Shown here: one piece after another, positions 10,063 to 21,929 of the stretch | How positions within the stretch are numbered: the first letter of the stretch is position 1 | Layout: every line of letters begins with the position of its first letter | Assembly: GCA_007922195.1 (NCBI GenBank) | Contig: ML682002.1 | Coordinates: 1 to 64,000, forward strand | DNA: 64,000 nucleotides | Source of the DNA: Podocnemis expansa | Lineage: Eukaryota; Chordata; Testudines; Podocnemididae | Direction: 5' to 3' | Made by a program: the position numbers and the translations under genes | Notes under the pieces: model-generated | Told to the model about the DNA's origin: nothing | The model's database searches: none | What the model saw: only the letters and a program-made list of their open reading frames with translations

Positions 10063-11330
10063 TCAGATGCAAAAGTTCCGAAGTACCAGGGACTCCCAGC
10101 AAAGGGGAGAGGAACGGGTCCCCCCTCGTCTGTTGATATAATGCATCACTGTGGTGTTGTCTGTTTGCACTTGCACCATCGTGGAAGACAGCCTGTTCTT
10201 GAAAGCTACACAAGCCAGATGCACTGTTCTGAGCTCTTTCAAGTCAATATACATTAGGGCCTCGCACTCCAACCAACGGCCCTGAGTCCTGATCTCCCCT
10301 AGGTGGCCGCCCCAACCCACATTTGATGGATCAGTGATGAGGGTCATCAACAACGTCGAGTCCTGAAATGGGCAGCCTTTGCACATGTTAGCCTTTCCAC
10401 ATGTTGACCTTTTCCAACCACCACTGCAGGGAGTCCTCCACCACCCATGGAACCAACACCACAGTCTCTAAGGAGTCTCTTTCCGGGCGATAGACCGTTG
10501 CCAACCAGGCAGGCCTGGAAGGGGCAGAGGCGAGTGTATTGCACCACAAAGGTGCACGATGCCACCTGGCCCAGCAACTGCAGACACTTTCTGACTGAGG
10601 TCAAGGGATGTGCACTGAGATCCCGCACCCTGGAACGTATTGCATGGAAACGGTCCTTGGGAAGGAAGGCCCTTGCCAACCTTGAGTCCAGAAGAGCCCC
10701 CATGAAAATGATCTGCTGGGAGGGTGTCAGAGTGGATTTTTCTTTGTTGCTCAGGAGACTGAGGCTGTCAAAAGGTATCCTGCAGGAGACACAATTGATC
10801 TGGCACCTCCTGATAGGACCTGCCTCTGACCAACCACTCATCTAAATAAGGAAAAACACAGACTCCTCGTCGTTGCAGAAAAGCAGCTACTACTGGTAAG
10901 CACTTCGCAAACATACGAGGTGCTGCCACGAGCCCAAAGGGCAGGACGGTGAATTGGTAATGGTGGCCACAGACTATGAAGTAGAGGAAATGCCTGTGGT
11001 GAGAATGGCTATATGGAAGTAGGCATCCCACAAATCGAGGGCAGCATACCAGTCCTCGTGATCCAAAGAGGAAATGATGGAAGCCAAGGACACCATGCAG
11101 AATTCCACCTTGCAGAGAAACTTGTTCAAGCCCCTGGGATCTAGAATGGGGTGAAGGCCTCCTTTTGCTTTGGGAATGAGGAAGTATCGGGAATAAAATC
11201 CCTTGCCTCTTCTATTTTCTGGGACCTCCTGCACTGCCCCTCATGCCAGGAGTGAGTTCACCTCTTCCTGTAGGAACTGTTCGTGAAAGGGGTCCCTGAA
11301 GAAAGTCAAGGAAGATCAGGGAGGGTGGGA
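10063..11330 (-). pseudogene. Reverse transcriptase-RNase H of DIRS copy A
   Basis: The RT region begins near 11330 with an F-x-D-P-x-H block and Q-E-E-V-N-S-L-L. It continues with G-F-Y-S-R-Y-F-L-I-P-K, the first catalytic-aspartate block A-L-D-L-W-D-A-Y-F-H (11060-11030), and V-L-P-F-G-L. The palm motif reads F-P-Y-L-D-E-W-L (about 10850-10830), so the second catalytic aspartate is glutamate. The thumb (I-I-F-M-G-A-L-L-D-S) follows. RNase H spans 10386-10063 with T-D-P-S-N-V-G-W-G, a D-L-K-E-L-R-T-V helix and Q-T-D-N-T-T. Frameshifts separate the blocks. Confidence 0.88.
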
Positions 11331-11497
11331 CAGAAGAAAACTGGAGCAAATATCCCCATTTGACCATCCGGAGGACCCACTGGTCTGATGTAATGTCAGC
11401 CCATACCCAGTAAAAATGGGACAGACTGTCTCCAAAAGGGGTGCATCATGTGAGGGTCCCCCACACTGTCCTCAGACATATTGTCAAAAGCTCTTCC

Positions 11498-13829
11498 TCA
11501 CATTTGGCTGACCACGTGAATTCCCTTGGAGCAGCCGGCTGAACAATGACCCAACCGGTTTCTACTCCGGTTAACCCTACAGGAGAGGTCCGATTTTTCG
11601 TTAAAGGATCTTTGACCAGGCTGTGGGCGGAAGGGGCAACGCTGTAACTTTGAGGTGTGTAGTCCTAAGGATTTCAACAGAGCTTGAGAGTCCTTTAGAG
11701 TCTGTAACTTCGCATCTGTTTGCTCTGCGAATAGCTCCTGGCCTTCGAAGTGGAGGTCCTGAATCATCATCTGCACCTTGTGTGGGAGACTGGATGCCTG
11801 CAGCCATGAACTGCGCCTCATCGTCATGCCAACACCGTAGTCCTAGTAGCGGTGTCTGCAGCATCCAGGGCTGACTGCAGCAATGCTCTCAAGACCACTT
11901 TGCCCTCCTTGATCATTGCTGAGAACTCTACCTGAGAGTCCTGAGGGACAGCGATTATGAACTTCTCCATTGCTGCCCAAGAGTTAAAAGCATAGCAGCT
12001 AAGGATCACCTGCTGGTTCGCAATGCGAAATTGTAAACCCCCTGATGAATAAACTTTCCTCCCAAACAAGTCCAACTTTTTTGTCTTTCGATTTGGGAGT
12101 CAGACCGGGTTGGACATGGTGCTCTCTTTCGTTAGCTGCTGCCACCACTAGAGACCCCGGCGCAGGGTGGGTATAAAAATGTTCACATCCCTTGGCCAGG
12201 ACAAAGTATTTTTGTTGCATTCTTTTAGCCATGGGTGGGAGAGAGGCTGACATACGCCAAAAGGGCCTTCGTAGTGTCCCTGATGGTCTTTATGAGCGGA
12301 AGGGCCACTCTCAAATGACCTTCTGAGGTCAGGATGTCCATCATGAGATCGGTTTCCTCCACCAATTCCTCCGCTTGGAGGCCCAGGTTGCAAGCCACCC
12401 ATCTCAAAAGCTCCTGGTGGGCCCTGCTGTCATCTGGCGTGGACACTGGGATTGCTCCCACGACGGCCTCATCCAGGAGTGAGGATGAGGATTCTTCCCG
12501 AACCTCCAAGGAAGTGGGAGCTGAGGAACCCTCCTTGGTTGGTAATTCTCTCTCCTGCACCGAGTCCAGATCAGAATCCCAGGCTATATCCAGTGGAGCA
12601 CTGGTGGTATGAGACGGGGCTGGCCTATGGCTCAGGGACCGAAAGAAGCCCAAACCCAAACCTTGGGCCTGATGATATGCCGAAGGGGTCCAAACAGGCC
12701 ACTGAGGCAGCAAATTCCATGCCTCCCACTGGTGCCAGCAAGGGTGACTACCACGTCCTGACCTGCCTCTACTGCGTCAGGAAGTAATCGAGCCCTCGTT
12801 GGAACCGGAGAACGCAACACTGCGCAGGGACCATGGCAGGGTGGTGCCCGCTGGGGAACGGTACTGGGCCTTCTGTGCCGGAAACTGTGCCTGCGCCGAA
12901 GGAGAACGCCCTTGGCAATGAGGTGAACGGAAAACTGGGGCGCTTGCAGCCTCCATTACTTGAAGCGGTACCAGGGAACAGTACCGAGGAGACCCTGATG
13001 TGGACCAGTGCACAGGAGAACGTGACCTAGCTCTCTGGTCTGCCGGTACCGACGATGCTGATGATCTGTACCGCGGCGACGAAGGTTTTAAGGAGGTCGG
13101 TTTCCCCCTGGGGCGTGGTGTCAGTGGCTTCTCTGGTACCGCTCTCGACTCGCTGGCCACCTGGGTTGTCTCCTCTACTAAGTCTCAGGCAGCCTCAAAG
13201 GTCTCAGGGGTGGAGGGAAGTTGCAGGTCTTCCTCTTGGATTCCCTGGATGGGTGACGGCACTGATATCGGACTCAACGCACCCCTTCCTGGGGCTGGAG
13301 TCGATGGTGCCATACGGCTCGGGGCCAGGGTCAAGTGGCCCACCTTGGGTCACACTTTGGACCTACTCTTGGCAGCTGCTGGTGGAGAAAGACCTCCCCC
13401 TCCTGTGCCTTTTTCTTCAGTGCCGGCAAATGAGAATTGTGCCGATGCAACAGCGCTGGTGCCACACATGAATGGTGCTGAGGCTCTTTGTTGGAGTCCA
13501 GAGCTCTCCCCAGTATCAGGGTGCTCTGCACCAAAGCTCGCTTATCCGAGCTCAAATTCTCCTAGGCCCGCGGGATGGAGGGCTTCCTCCATCATTAGAA
13601 GCCTAATCTTTTGCTCCTGATCTTTCTGGGTCGAAGGCTTGAAGCTCTTACAAATGTGGCACTTGGTGCACAAATGGGATTCACCCAAACACCTGAGACA
13701 AAGCATGTGTGGGTCATCCTTAGGCATGCATTTCTTATACTCAGAGCATGTGTTAAAACCAGGCATGCCCTAGCCTTTTGGCCTGGGGCATCAAGAAGCC
13801 CCTTCAAAGTCCTCAATATCCTATTCTAA
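11498..13829 (-). pseudogene. gag-like gene of DIRS copy A
   Basis: This is a structural gag-like protein in several frames. Near its start (13766-13640) is a cysteine/histidine-rich segment with C-L-R-C-L-G-E-S-H-L and C-x-x-C pairs, typical of DIRS gag N-termini. A Ser/Pro/Arg-rich middle part follows at 13160-12780. The conserved C-terminal domain lies at 12075-11601, with D-L-F-G-R-K-V-Y-S-S-G-G-L-Q-F-R-I-A-N-Q-Q and a helical A-A-D-T-A-T-R-T segment. Stops and indels interrupt it repeatedly. The same order of blocks occurs in copies B and C. Confidence 0.8.
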
Positions 13830-13915
13830 CACTAAGAACTAACTACATACTAAAGTAGGAAAACAACAGGGAAGAACTAGGAAGAGCTAGTGATCCAGTG
13901 ACCATCAGGGCGGTA

Positions 13916-14090
13916 AGAAGGAACTGAGAAGGCTGGGGTCGTCAGGGATATATATAGGGTGGTTGCGGAGCGCCCTCTAGTGACCGCTGCCGACCCTGTG
14001 GGTAGACTGGGGAAAACTCTACGCTGAATCATACACGCAGCACATGTACACCTGGACTGGAATAACATGAGCAATCGCTTGAAGAAGAAA
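13916..14090. repeat. Right inverted terminal repeat of DIRS copy A (5' end, promoter side)
   Basis: This is the complement of the left repeat. It is the 5' end of the minus-strand element. An AT-rich TATA-like run (atatatat, 13948-13955) lies inside it and could have served as core promoter. Confidence 0.85.
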
Positions 14091-16142
14091 CAAGACACAG
14101 CAATGCTCTTAGCCGTATAAGCAACAACAGCATTCCACAAACGTAGTTTCCTGACTACAGTGAATGCTATCAATTAACAAATAAGCACTCAAGTTTCATT
14201 GACAAAGGCTACAGTGCTCACTCTCATCATCCTTCTGTATCCATCTTGGGGTCTGTGGCAGTTGAAGACCTTGTCTATACTGGTAAAAAAAAAGGTGTGG
14301 ATTTTTTTACTTCCAGATAACTAAAGTGCATGACTTATCCCATGGTGAAAACATAGCACTTTTGTTTTACCATCAAGTAAACTAGGCCAGGTTAGAAATA
14401 TTCTCCTGCCCTGCTGAGTGTTCGTCTACACTGCCAGTGATGCACAGACCAATGCAACAGGATCAATTGTGTGGGCAATGGAGACTGGTCAATGGACCCT
14501 GGAAGTACTTTCCAGCCAATGCAATAAATCTCATCCACTTCAAAAAGAGTAATGATGCATCAGCCAGAGCGTGATTCCCACTGATACAGTGCAGTAGAGA
14601 TAGCGTTGTAAGGGAACATAAGTAATTCAACATTACGTAGCTTGCATATCTCCTGTCAATGACTGCATGAAGTGTCCACCAGATCTGAGTTCATTTTACT
14701 GTAAAACTGAAATGGCTTTTTTTCCCCACCACATTTTTGCTTGGGTGTGAATTGCTCCAAGGTAAAAAAAAAAAAACCAAACAAACAATTAAAAAAAGCT
14801 TTTCATCAGTGAAGTTCAAAGCAAGAGAGAGAGTAGATTCCTAACAGACAGCTACTTCTTGCTCTTTCACTCACTGTAGAATTGCATCTGCTAATTCTCA
14901 GTAGGATTGTTAGCCATTGGCACTGCTGTGAAATGGACCAACATGTGTTCTTACAGCTGACCTGAGTGCTGAGGAAGAGAGATGTTTGGACAACAAACTA
15001 TAGCTAACTTTCTAGTTCTGAACTTACTAATTATACTTGCCCTTAACCCCAGCAACAGGAGTCTACACTGCAGTAAGACAAGAATATGGAGTCATTTCCC
15101 CCACTGTTTCACTTTTCTGCACTGTTCTTTACTCACTGCTAGAAACAGTATCCAACAGCATCAAAAAAATCACTTATATTAGGAATAGAATTTGTTCCAA
15201 GAAATTTTTACTACTATCTCTCTCTTCCTCCTAACACGAGATATAACCCAAACATCCAGACTGATCTAGAAGAACATTACAGAATATATTTCCTTTGCAT
15301 GCTGAATACATAGTCTTATATTAAAATCATTAGGAAATTCCCATATGAGCAGCAGTTACTGGATTATTATGTTATAGGAAGCTATTACTTCAAGCACCAT
15401 TTCAGGACTTCTCTCTTACATTACTAATCCAAATATTTTAACAAGCATTGTCATCTAATCCTAAATGCTCTGTTTTATAGCATTACAAATATGACAGCAA
15501 CATTTTGATTATTCAAAGCGAATCTCTAAGAATTTAAAAGGTATTTCAGCTTGCATGCATTTGATAAAGCATAAAATGACTCCTTGGAAAAGTATGTAAA
15601 ACTTTATCTCTTATCATGACACTTGTATGGGGATTTTGTACAATCCCTTTATCCAAACTTCAGAATGATTATCTAATTTTGCTTTTAAAACTGCACCTTT
15701 GTTGTGTAATGTGTAGAATATGGGTTACATCTAATAATATACATGAAACTGTCACCTTTGCACTCAGTAAGAAATTTCCATGGGATAAATTATTCACATC
15801 TCATATTTGGTTTTAGTTATATTAGGTAACCAGAGTAATGCCCTCCTGCCTCCCCCCAAAAGACACTTCAAAGTATTATTCACAGTAATTTATTGAAAAA
15901 ATAATTACTCTGAATCATTTAGTTGACAGACTAAGCTAGGCTGCTCCCCAAAAGTGAACTCAAACTCGCAGGTTCAGATTTGCTGGATATGGTAAACAAA
16001 CATTTGCTAGTAGATTATCTAGTAAATCTGTTTCAGAGCAGACTGTGAACACTGTCACAGTTCTTCAGAAGAATGTATTTAGGGTTTTTAAAATGACTAA
16101 TAACCCTGTGAATGATGTTACAGTCAGAAAATTGATTATATT
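14091..16142. other. Intronic sequence with one short DNA-transposon-like repeat
   Basis: The stretch is mostly AT-rich, unassigned DNA. At about 14265-14475 two 'gtcta(t/c)actg' motifs bracket ~200 bp in the manner of the short 'gtctacact' DNA transposons also seen at 30565 and 38690, but here they are in direct orientation, so the assignment is weak. No gene-like reading frame is supported in the rest. Confidence 0.35.
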
Positions 16143-17060
16143 CATAGATTATATGGCCAGAAGGGATTGTTGTGATCATTCAGTCTCACCTCCTGCATAA
16201 TACAAGCCATAGGCTTTAAGCAGGGGTTAAAGTATAATTCGACAGGCCCCAGAAGCCTCCTTATTGGGTGGGTCCCCCCTCACACACCCCAGCTACTGCC
16301 CCCAATATCCATTCCTCTGTCCCCAGGAGCCTCCCAAAATCCACCCCAGCCCCCAATACCCACCCCCTGGTCATGCACCCCCAATACTTCCCCCCCTTCT
16401 GCCCCGCAGCAGCAGCATGAGCCAGGCCGCCCTGGTGCTCACCAGCAGTTCACTAGGCCAGGAAATTGAAGCCTACGCTTGCACAGGGGAGCCCGCCCCT
16501 CTCCCCTGCCTGCCAAAAAGTGGCTGAACGTCATTCCAGGGCCCACTATTTTTAGGGGCCCAGCATTTAGGCCCTTAAAAATAGAAAATGGTGCCAGAAC
16601 GCTGCATTCCAGGGCCAGCTATATTTCAATGGTAGGCCGCGGAACACAGCGTTCCAGCACCATTTTCTATTTTTAGGGGGCCCAGAACGCTGATCCCCTA
16701 TGAATAGCGGGCCCTGGAATGGCATTCCAGGACATTCCAGCCTGCTTTAACCCCTGGCTTTCAGTGAATTAACTGATTGTATTTAAACTTTTTACTCAGG
16801 AAATCTGCTCCATTATGTTTATTCCAATGTGTATCTCTTCACTTTTTTGACAGTTTTTCTACTACTTATTGCTTCTGAAAGTATTACAGAAGCCACCCAT
16901 TTAAGACATAATGAGCTGCTTTCTTCTCTGATTTATTTACAACATAGATTGAGCAATTAAATGTCACCTACACTCCTAGACAATCCTAACCTATTCTGCG
17001 GCACCCTGAAGATTAAAAAATTTCATTTCACATTTCAACTTAACCCATTCTAATTCTCTG
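16143..17060 (-). mobile_element. CR1-type LINE 3' end, interrupted by hAT
   Basis: The plus strand starts with 'catagattatatggccagaa' and 'tgatcattcagtctcacctc', which is the complement of the 3' tail found in many reptile CR1 subfamilies. After the hAT at 16221-16756 the same element resumes with 'cagtgaattaactg' and decays towards about 17060. There is no readable coding sequence. Confidence 0.65.
16221..16756. mobile_element. Non-autonomous hAT element with perfect 12-bp inverted ends
   Basis: Terminal inverted repeats CAGGGGTTAAAG and CTTTAACCCCTG are exact. Flanking 8-mers gctttaag (16213-16220) and gctttcag (16757-16764) match at 7 of 8 positions, the hAT target-duplication length. 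The interior is GC/C-rich. A 22-23 nt internal inverted repeat (16572-16594 with 16657-16680) makes a strong hairpin. There is no transposase. Confidence 0.85.
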
Positions 17061-17550
17061 ACATTTGTCCTAGTTAATGTTCATATCATGTGGGCATCAT
17101 TTAACAATAATTGGCTAATTTCTTTTAAAGCGAACATAAATTGCACTTTTAGAAGTTTGGATTTTTTTTAAATCCATCACAGCATTTTTATACTTCAAAC
17201 AAAAATGCCATTAAACTGTATGATTTACTGGACCTATTACAGATTTAGCAAGTCTCACCCTACTCTTACCCCCTTTCCAGGGTTTGCAGGCTCAGATTAG
17301 ATATCAGCTCTTGACAGCTGGCAGAATTCCCTTCTAGCTAATGAAGCTTTAATCTTGAATACAAGGGCACATTCTCATTTCTTCTGGGTTTTTTGCTGGA
17401 TAAACCTAAGCAGTTGTTTCCCTTCTTAGACATCCTATTCTCAGGAGTTCTGCAAAAGGGTTTCCTTTATAAAATAGAAGATTATACAAAGTCCATGGCA
17501 AACAGACCAAAATGATTTGATTTTGAAATTCAAGAGGTTTATAGCCTTAC

Positions 17551-17717
17551 TTCCATTCCTCTGGAGGATGGGCTAATTCAAATCTTTCCCTCACATTGGA
17601 CACACCCATGTCCAGATGTAGCCAGTGGACCTCCTCAGATTGCAGGTGACTGAGCCGTAATCCATAACAGGCCACATTCTTTACTTTGTGGCTGTCCACT
17701 ATCTTCTGAATTATGCC
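17551..17717 (-). CDS. PTK2: PTK2 (focal adhesion kinase) second coding exon, FERM F1 lobe
   Basis: This exon codes for residues 66-120 of focal adhesion kinase, a cytoplasmic tyrosine kinase acting at integrin adhesions. The translated 55 codons contain the hallmark blocks I-V-D-S-H-K-V-K, S-E-E-V-H-W-L-H-L-D-M-G-V-S and E-L-A-H-P-P-E-E-W of the FERM F1 lobe. They fit PTK2 much better than the paralogue PTK2B. Splice sites are intact: the acceptor is ttttag just before 17717, and the donor GTAAGG follows 17551. Phase is 0 at the start and 2 at the end. Compared with the mammalian protein as I recall it, a handful of substitutions are present (for example Leu in C-Y-G-L-R-L and Gln in H-L-Q-S-E-E). 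I did not find the next PTK2 exon to the left, so it is probably outside the window. Confidence 0.95.
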
Positions 17718-20700
17718 CTAAAACACAAAAACGCATATTTGTTATAAATGCTTAACCTTAATGTTTGAGAAAACAGAACTTTTTAATTCCTGTCTTTAAA
17801 GGTAACCATATCATACTTTATATGAAGAACTAATCAACTAAACTCCAATTCTGAATTTTCAGTTACATGATCTCATATGAATATGTATCAATCCTGCATC
17901 TTATGAGATCTAAGCCATTATATGACTCTTCATGTCAAAAGACTAGATGTTTAAACAAACAACAAACAAACAAAGACATTTGCAGGTATTTCCAGTTCTG
18001 CAAATCCTGACCCAAACATCTCACCTATATTAGGAAAACAATCATAATATTTCCTCATCTTTCATGCCTGAGCAGACGGAATTTACTATGAAGTTAATTC
18101 ACTCTTGATCATGTTGATTCTTCAATATTAATCTCTACAAGGCAGAAACATTCCCAGTGCAAGATGTATCTACTCAGGTAGATTTAGACTCATTTGTCCT
18201 TTGCTTTATTATAGTTTAGACTAGCTCTAGGCAAGAAACAGAGCCCAAGGAGAGTCCACAGGTATCTGCCTTGGAGTCCCAAAGTATTGCAAGTGCAGGA
18301 CAACAGGTGCTAGGTAAGTAACACTCTGTAGGACAAAGGGCACTTTTGCAAAGTCCATTATTTTATATCCTAAAAGGTTTAAATTGTTGAAAAACAGCTT
18401 TTTAAAATTGTGCAATACTACAAAAACTTGATCCTTCTGGGGGTCTCTAGTCCAGCAGGATCCTTGGTTAATGCCCCATCACTAGTATAGTGTATACTGA
18501 GGTGCAAGAGGGATAAAAATGCTGTGGGGCCCACAAACAGGAAAAGACAGTTAAATTAACAGTATGCTAGGTTAAATAATATGCTTGCTTAGCATGGCTA
18601 TTGGAGCACTGACCACATGAGGTATGCACTGCTGTTTGCATAGTTTACCAAATACTGCAGAGTACAGTTGCCCATATCCAGGCTAACAAGAAAAGTGCTA
18701 CTTCCAAGAACACTAAGATATACAAAGGAAAATGTTTAAGCCTTTCCTTACAATAAGGGCAATTTTTGCTTTGTTCAGTAAAGCCTGACATTCTGGCAGC
18801 ATCCTTTTTTTTCCCGAGAGGTCACACTGCCAACTTTTTTGATCAGCACATGAATAGAAAAGCCATGGGAGGAAATTCTTTCGGTTTCATTGCTTACTAT
18901 ACTTTGCAAAAATAAGGTGCAGAATATGCAGAGGTCATTTCAGAAATATGTCCCCGCAGAACAATATCTTGCCAATAATGAAAACAGGGCCAATATTTTG
19001 AAAACACAGTTGTACTCAAACTGCAATAGGACAAAGGCGAGTTTGGGAAATGGAGTCTAGGCAAAACTGGATACTTTCTATACTAACAAACCACTAAAAA
19101 TGTTAATAGATAAGGCACAGTCAGAAACTGATACAACATGTGATCGAGTGCATAAACCAGGCAAGAAATGCATAGAAAGATACAAGGGCTTCCTTAAACT
19201 TCAGCTTGATGCTTTCTAAAGGAGTCAAGGAAATTAAAGTGTCTAATTCTTACTGAAGGCCAGTGAGGGCTGGGTGCCTAAATACTTTTGAAATCCCAGC
19301 CTCAATTTTAAAAACAAATTAATATTTCTTAACCGTTTTCCAGAAAAGCACAATAGCCCTTTGGTTCCTGTAATTAATCATACCAAAATAAAGTACATCT
19401 CAAGACTATATTCTTTTGAGTTGAAAAAGTTGCCAATAAATACACAAGCTGACTACTTAGATAACAGTTTGCGTACAATGGGACTGTACCATACTCCTCT
19501 GCAATAGGTAGCTGTGTTCAATAAATGAGACAGCCCGGCCTAAGAGTTTAAACTCTAAAGATAAACAATTTTTTGTTTTTGTACTATCCTATAAAGTGTG
19601 AAGATATGTAAGACAGAACATGTCACAAACAAACTGAACAAGCAGAGATAGATCATTTGGTAAGAAATTAAGAAAACATCTTGAAAACGGAGATGAAAAG
19701 AAAATACAACATAAGAGACGGAAAAATAAAATGAATTCCCCTCTCCTCGCAAGTCTAACAACCAATGAAAAATACTTTTTCCAATCTAAAATTAGTTTGT
19801 ATATACTTATAAAAAATAAATATTCTTAGGAATGGAATTAAGTCAAAACAACCTGTAATTCAATGATTATTTTACCAGCTTGCACCCAGAGCACAAGAAC
19901 TGGCACATACAAATTAAAATAAATGCAGCATTTTGCTATCGAGTTTCCTCAGACTACTTCAATACTACAGCTTAACTCAAAAATAGAAAAAATAAGAAAA
20001 TAAGGCTATAGACACACAAATTGATCGGTCCTCTGTGTAAGTTTTTAATAGAAAGAGTTCTTTCATTTTGCACAAAAAAAAAGTTTAATTTCAATCACTT
20101 GGGGCAACAGCTATACTTTGAGTAAATCAGTAGAGTTCCACTGGGCAACACCAATTTACAAGTGAGGATCTGTCCCTGTCTGTGCATATCATCTAATAAA
20201 TTTGCACAGAGTAGAGCAGGGTTTTGTTTTTGCCTTATAGTGATCCAAAGCAGGAAAAAATTCAATCTCCCAGAGCTTTCTTGGGAAGATGACCATAATT
20301 ATGTCCAACATACTCAACAATGACCCTTGTTATATAATGCAAAGGAAGTCCTGGAGTTCTGGAAAGCCTCCCCAGCCTGTTTAGGTACACTTCCAGTGCC
20401 AGAAAAAGTAATTACCATAATTTGTGCATGGATGACAGCTTCTCTGTCTTCCATGCTCATGAAAGACTTCACAAGTTGTGAAGCCTTGCCAGAAACATGG
20501 CTGTTGCTCCTTATAATAGTGGATAAAATGTTTTATTAAAGATTTTCAGTCAAACAGTTTAATTCCCTAACAACTGCACAGTAGTAGCAAATACCCTGAA
20601 GTAAGACACAACTAAATGCTTACAGCTCTGAACAAACAGTGGTATCTGAAAATTTCACAATCTCCTCTAGCTCACGGAACAGCAGATAGATTCTTCTTAT

Positions 20701-20825
20701 ATAAGGACCACCCCTGAGTTCCAATCCAACTCCATCAACAACCCCTTCGTTGCCTTGAGCACATTCCAAATTGTTTGAGGCAATTTCCCAGTTAAGGAAT
20801 ATATTTATTCCTTATATACAGGGCC
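17718..20825 (-). other. PTK2 intron, unassigned part
   Basis: This is intron sequence between the two PTK2 coding exons. It is AT-rich, with an imperfect (AAAC)n run at 17955-17975. I recognise no further exon, RNA gene or repeat family here. Confidence 0.6.
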
Positions 20826-21583
20826 TGTAGTAACTCAGGGGAGGAAGGGATTACCACCATAGACAGTAAGTCCTAGAGAAGTCCTGGGAGAGCCAACAGA
20901 CACAGAGTACTAGTTTTTGAATTGAAGCAGCAGACCTGCCTGTTGCCTGTTTGGTGACAGCAGAATTCCTGGAAGGATCAGAGGCGGCCAGGGAGACAGG
21001 CCTGGAGGATCCAGAGACATCCATGCCTAAGAAAGGTTCAGATCTGTAACTGACCATGCATGAGTAGAACAGGGAATGTTTAGCTAGATGCAGTCAGCTT
21101 ATTTATTTGTTTTTATTCTTTTTGGATTCCTCTGTTCTGAGCACATTTACACCTCCCCACACTAACCTGTAACTATCCAAGTTAAATCTCAGAGAAGCAA
21201 CTCTCTCTTACTTAGCTCTTCTTAATTTAAAGAAAAGTAATGCTTTTAAAATAAGCTCTGGTTCTGCATCCTAAAAGACAATAGATTCTGTGTGCATGTG
21301 CCTCAAGACTGTGTGGCCACCTACCCAAAGGGGATTCTGTCCCATTTTCAGCCGATATCACAGGTGGGGTTCAGTGGCTTCCCTAAGGGAGGAAAACAAG
21401 AACTTAACGGTACCTCGCAGGATGGAATTCCCAAGTGTGCCTTACTGGGTTTTCAAGGAGGTTTTGCATTTGGGTGATGGCAGTTATACCACTCCAAGAG
21501 TTTAAAGACAAGGTTTTAAGACCAGTGGTTCTTAAAGCCTTTGGCAAGCCCTCATGTTCTGCATTCAGAGTGCCAGAGCAGGG
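20826..21583. mobile_element. Solo LTR, main part (split by DIRS copy B)
   Basis: This is the reverse-complement counterpart of the LTR at 41473-42263, about 760 of 791 bp, diverged but collinear throughout. It starts TGTAGTAAC. Its last ~13 bp are missing here and reappear at 27954-27966, beyond DIRS copy B, ending ...TTGACA. The outer flanks gggcc (20821-20825) and gggac (27967-27971) are a 5-bp target duplication with one change. No internal retroviral genes are present, so it is a solo LTR. Transcriptional orientation is not certain. Confidence 0.85.
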
Positions 21584-21792
21584 AAGAAATGGTTTTTCAC
21601 CTGTAAGTAGTGTTTTTTGAGATGTGTTGCTCACATCCATTCCACTTTAGGTGTGCATGCACCACATGCACAAGCCACTGGAAACTTTTCCCCAAAGTCC
21701 CCCAGAGTCAGCTATAGAGCCTCCTGGAGTCACGCCACCAGAGCTTGCTATACAGGCTCCACTGACTCTTCCCACCCAGTTCCTTCTTGCCA
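21584..21792. repeat. Left inverted terminal repeat of DIRS copy B
   Basis: Its complement is at 27773-27953. Shared blocks include 'attccactttaggtgtgcat', 'aaacttttccccaaagtccc' (with changes) and 'cagttccttctt'. The terminal splice-donor-like motif found in copies A and C is degraded here (complement reads caggtgaaa). Confidence 0.87.
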
Positions 21793-21818
21793 AATGTCCG
21801 ACAGAGAAGGAGGGTGGG

Positions 21819-21922
21819 TGTGGAATGGACATGAGCAACACATCTCAAAGAACACTACATGCAGGCAAGAAACTGTTTTGTCTTCTTCAAATAACTGCTC
21901 ACATTAACTCCACTTTAGATGA
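21819..21922. repeat. Internal complementary region of DIRS copy B
   Basis: It starts with the complement of the left outer terminus ('tggaatggacatgagcaaca') and continues with the complement of the right outer terminus ('tcttcttcaaataactgctc'). The arrangement is the same as in copies A and C. Confidence 0.83.
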
Positions 21923-21929
21923 CTCCCTT

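Larger units (their letters stand above)
8165..14090 (-). mobile_element. DIRS-type tyrosine-recombinase retrotransposon, copy A
   Basis: A complete but inactive DIRS element of about 5.9 kb on the minus strand. Inverted terminal repeats (8165-8370 and 13916-14090) enclose gag, RT-RNase H, a downstream pol segment and a tyrosine recombinase, in that order from right to left. An internal complementary region (8407-8511) lies just inside the left end. No target duplication is evident, which fits recombinase-mediated integration rather than integrase. All reading frames carry stops and frameshifts. It belongs to the same subfamily as copy B and lies in the PTK2 intron downstream of the 17.6-kb exon, in the same transcriptional sense. 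Confidence 0.92.

Noticed and set aside
1..17550. Further PTK2 exons downstream (next FERM exon)
   Set aside because: I looked on the minus strand for sequence coding the region after P-P-E-E-W and found none. It is probably beyond the left edge.
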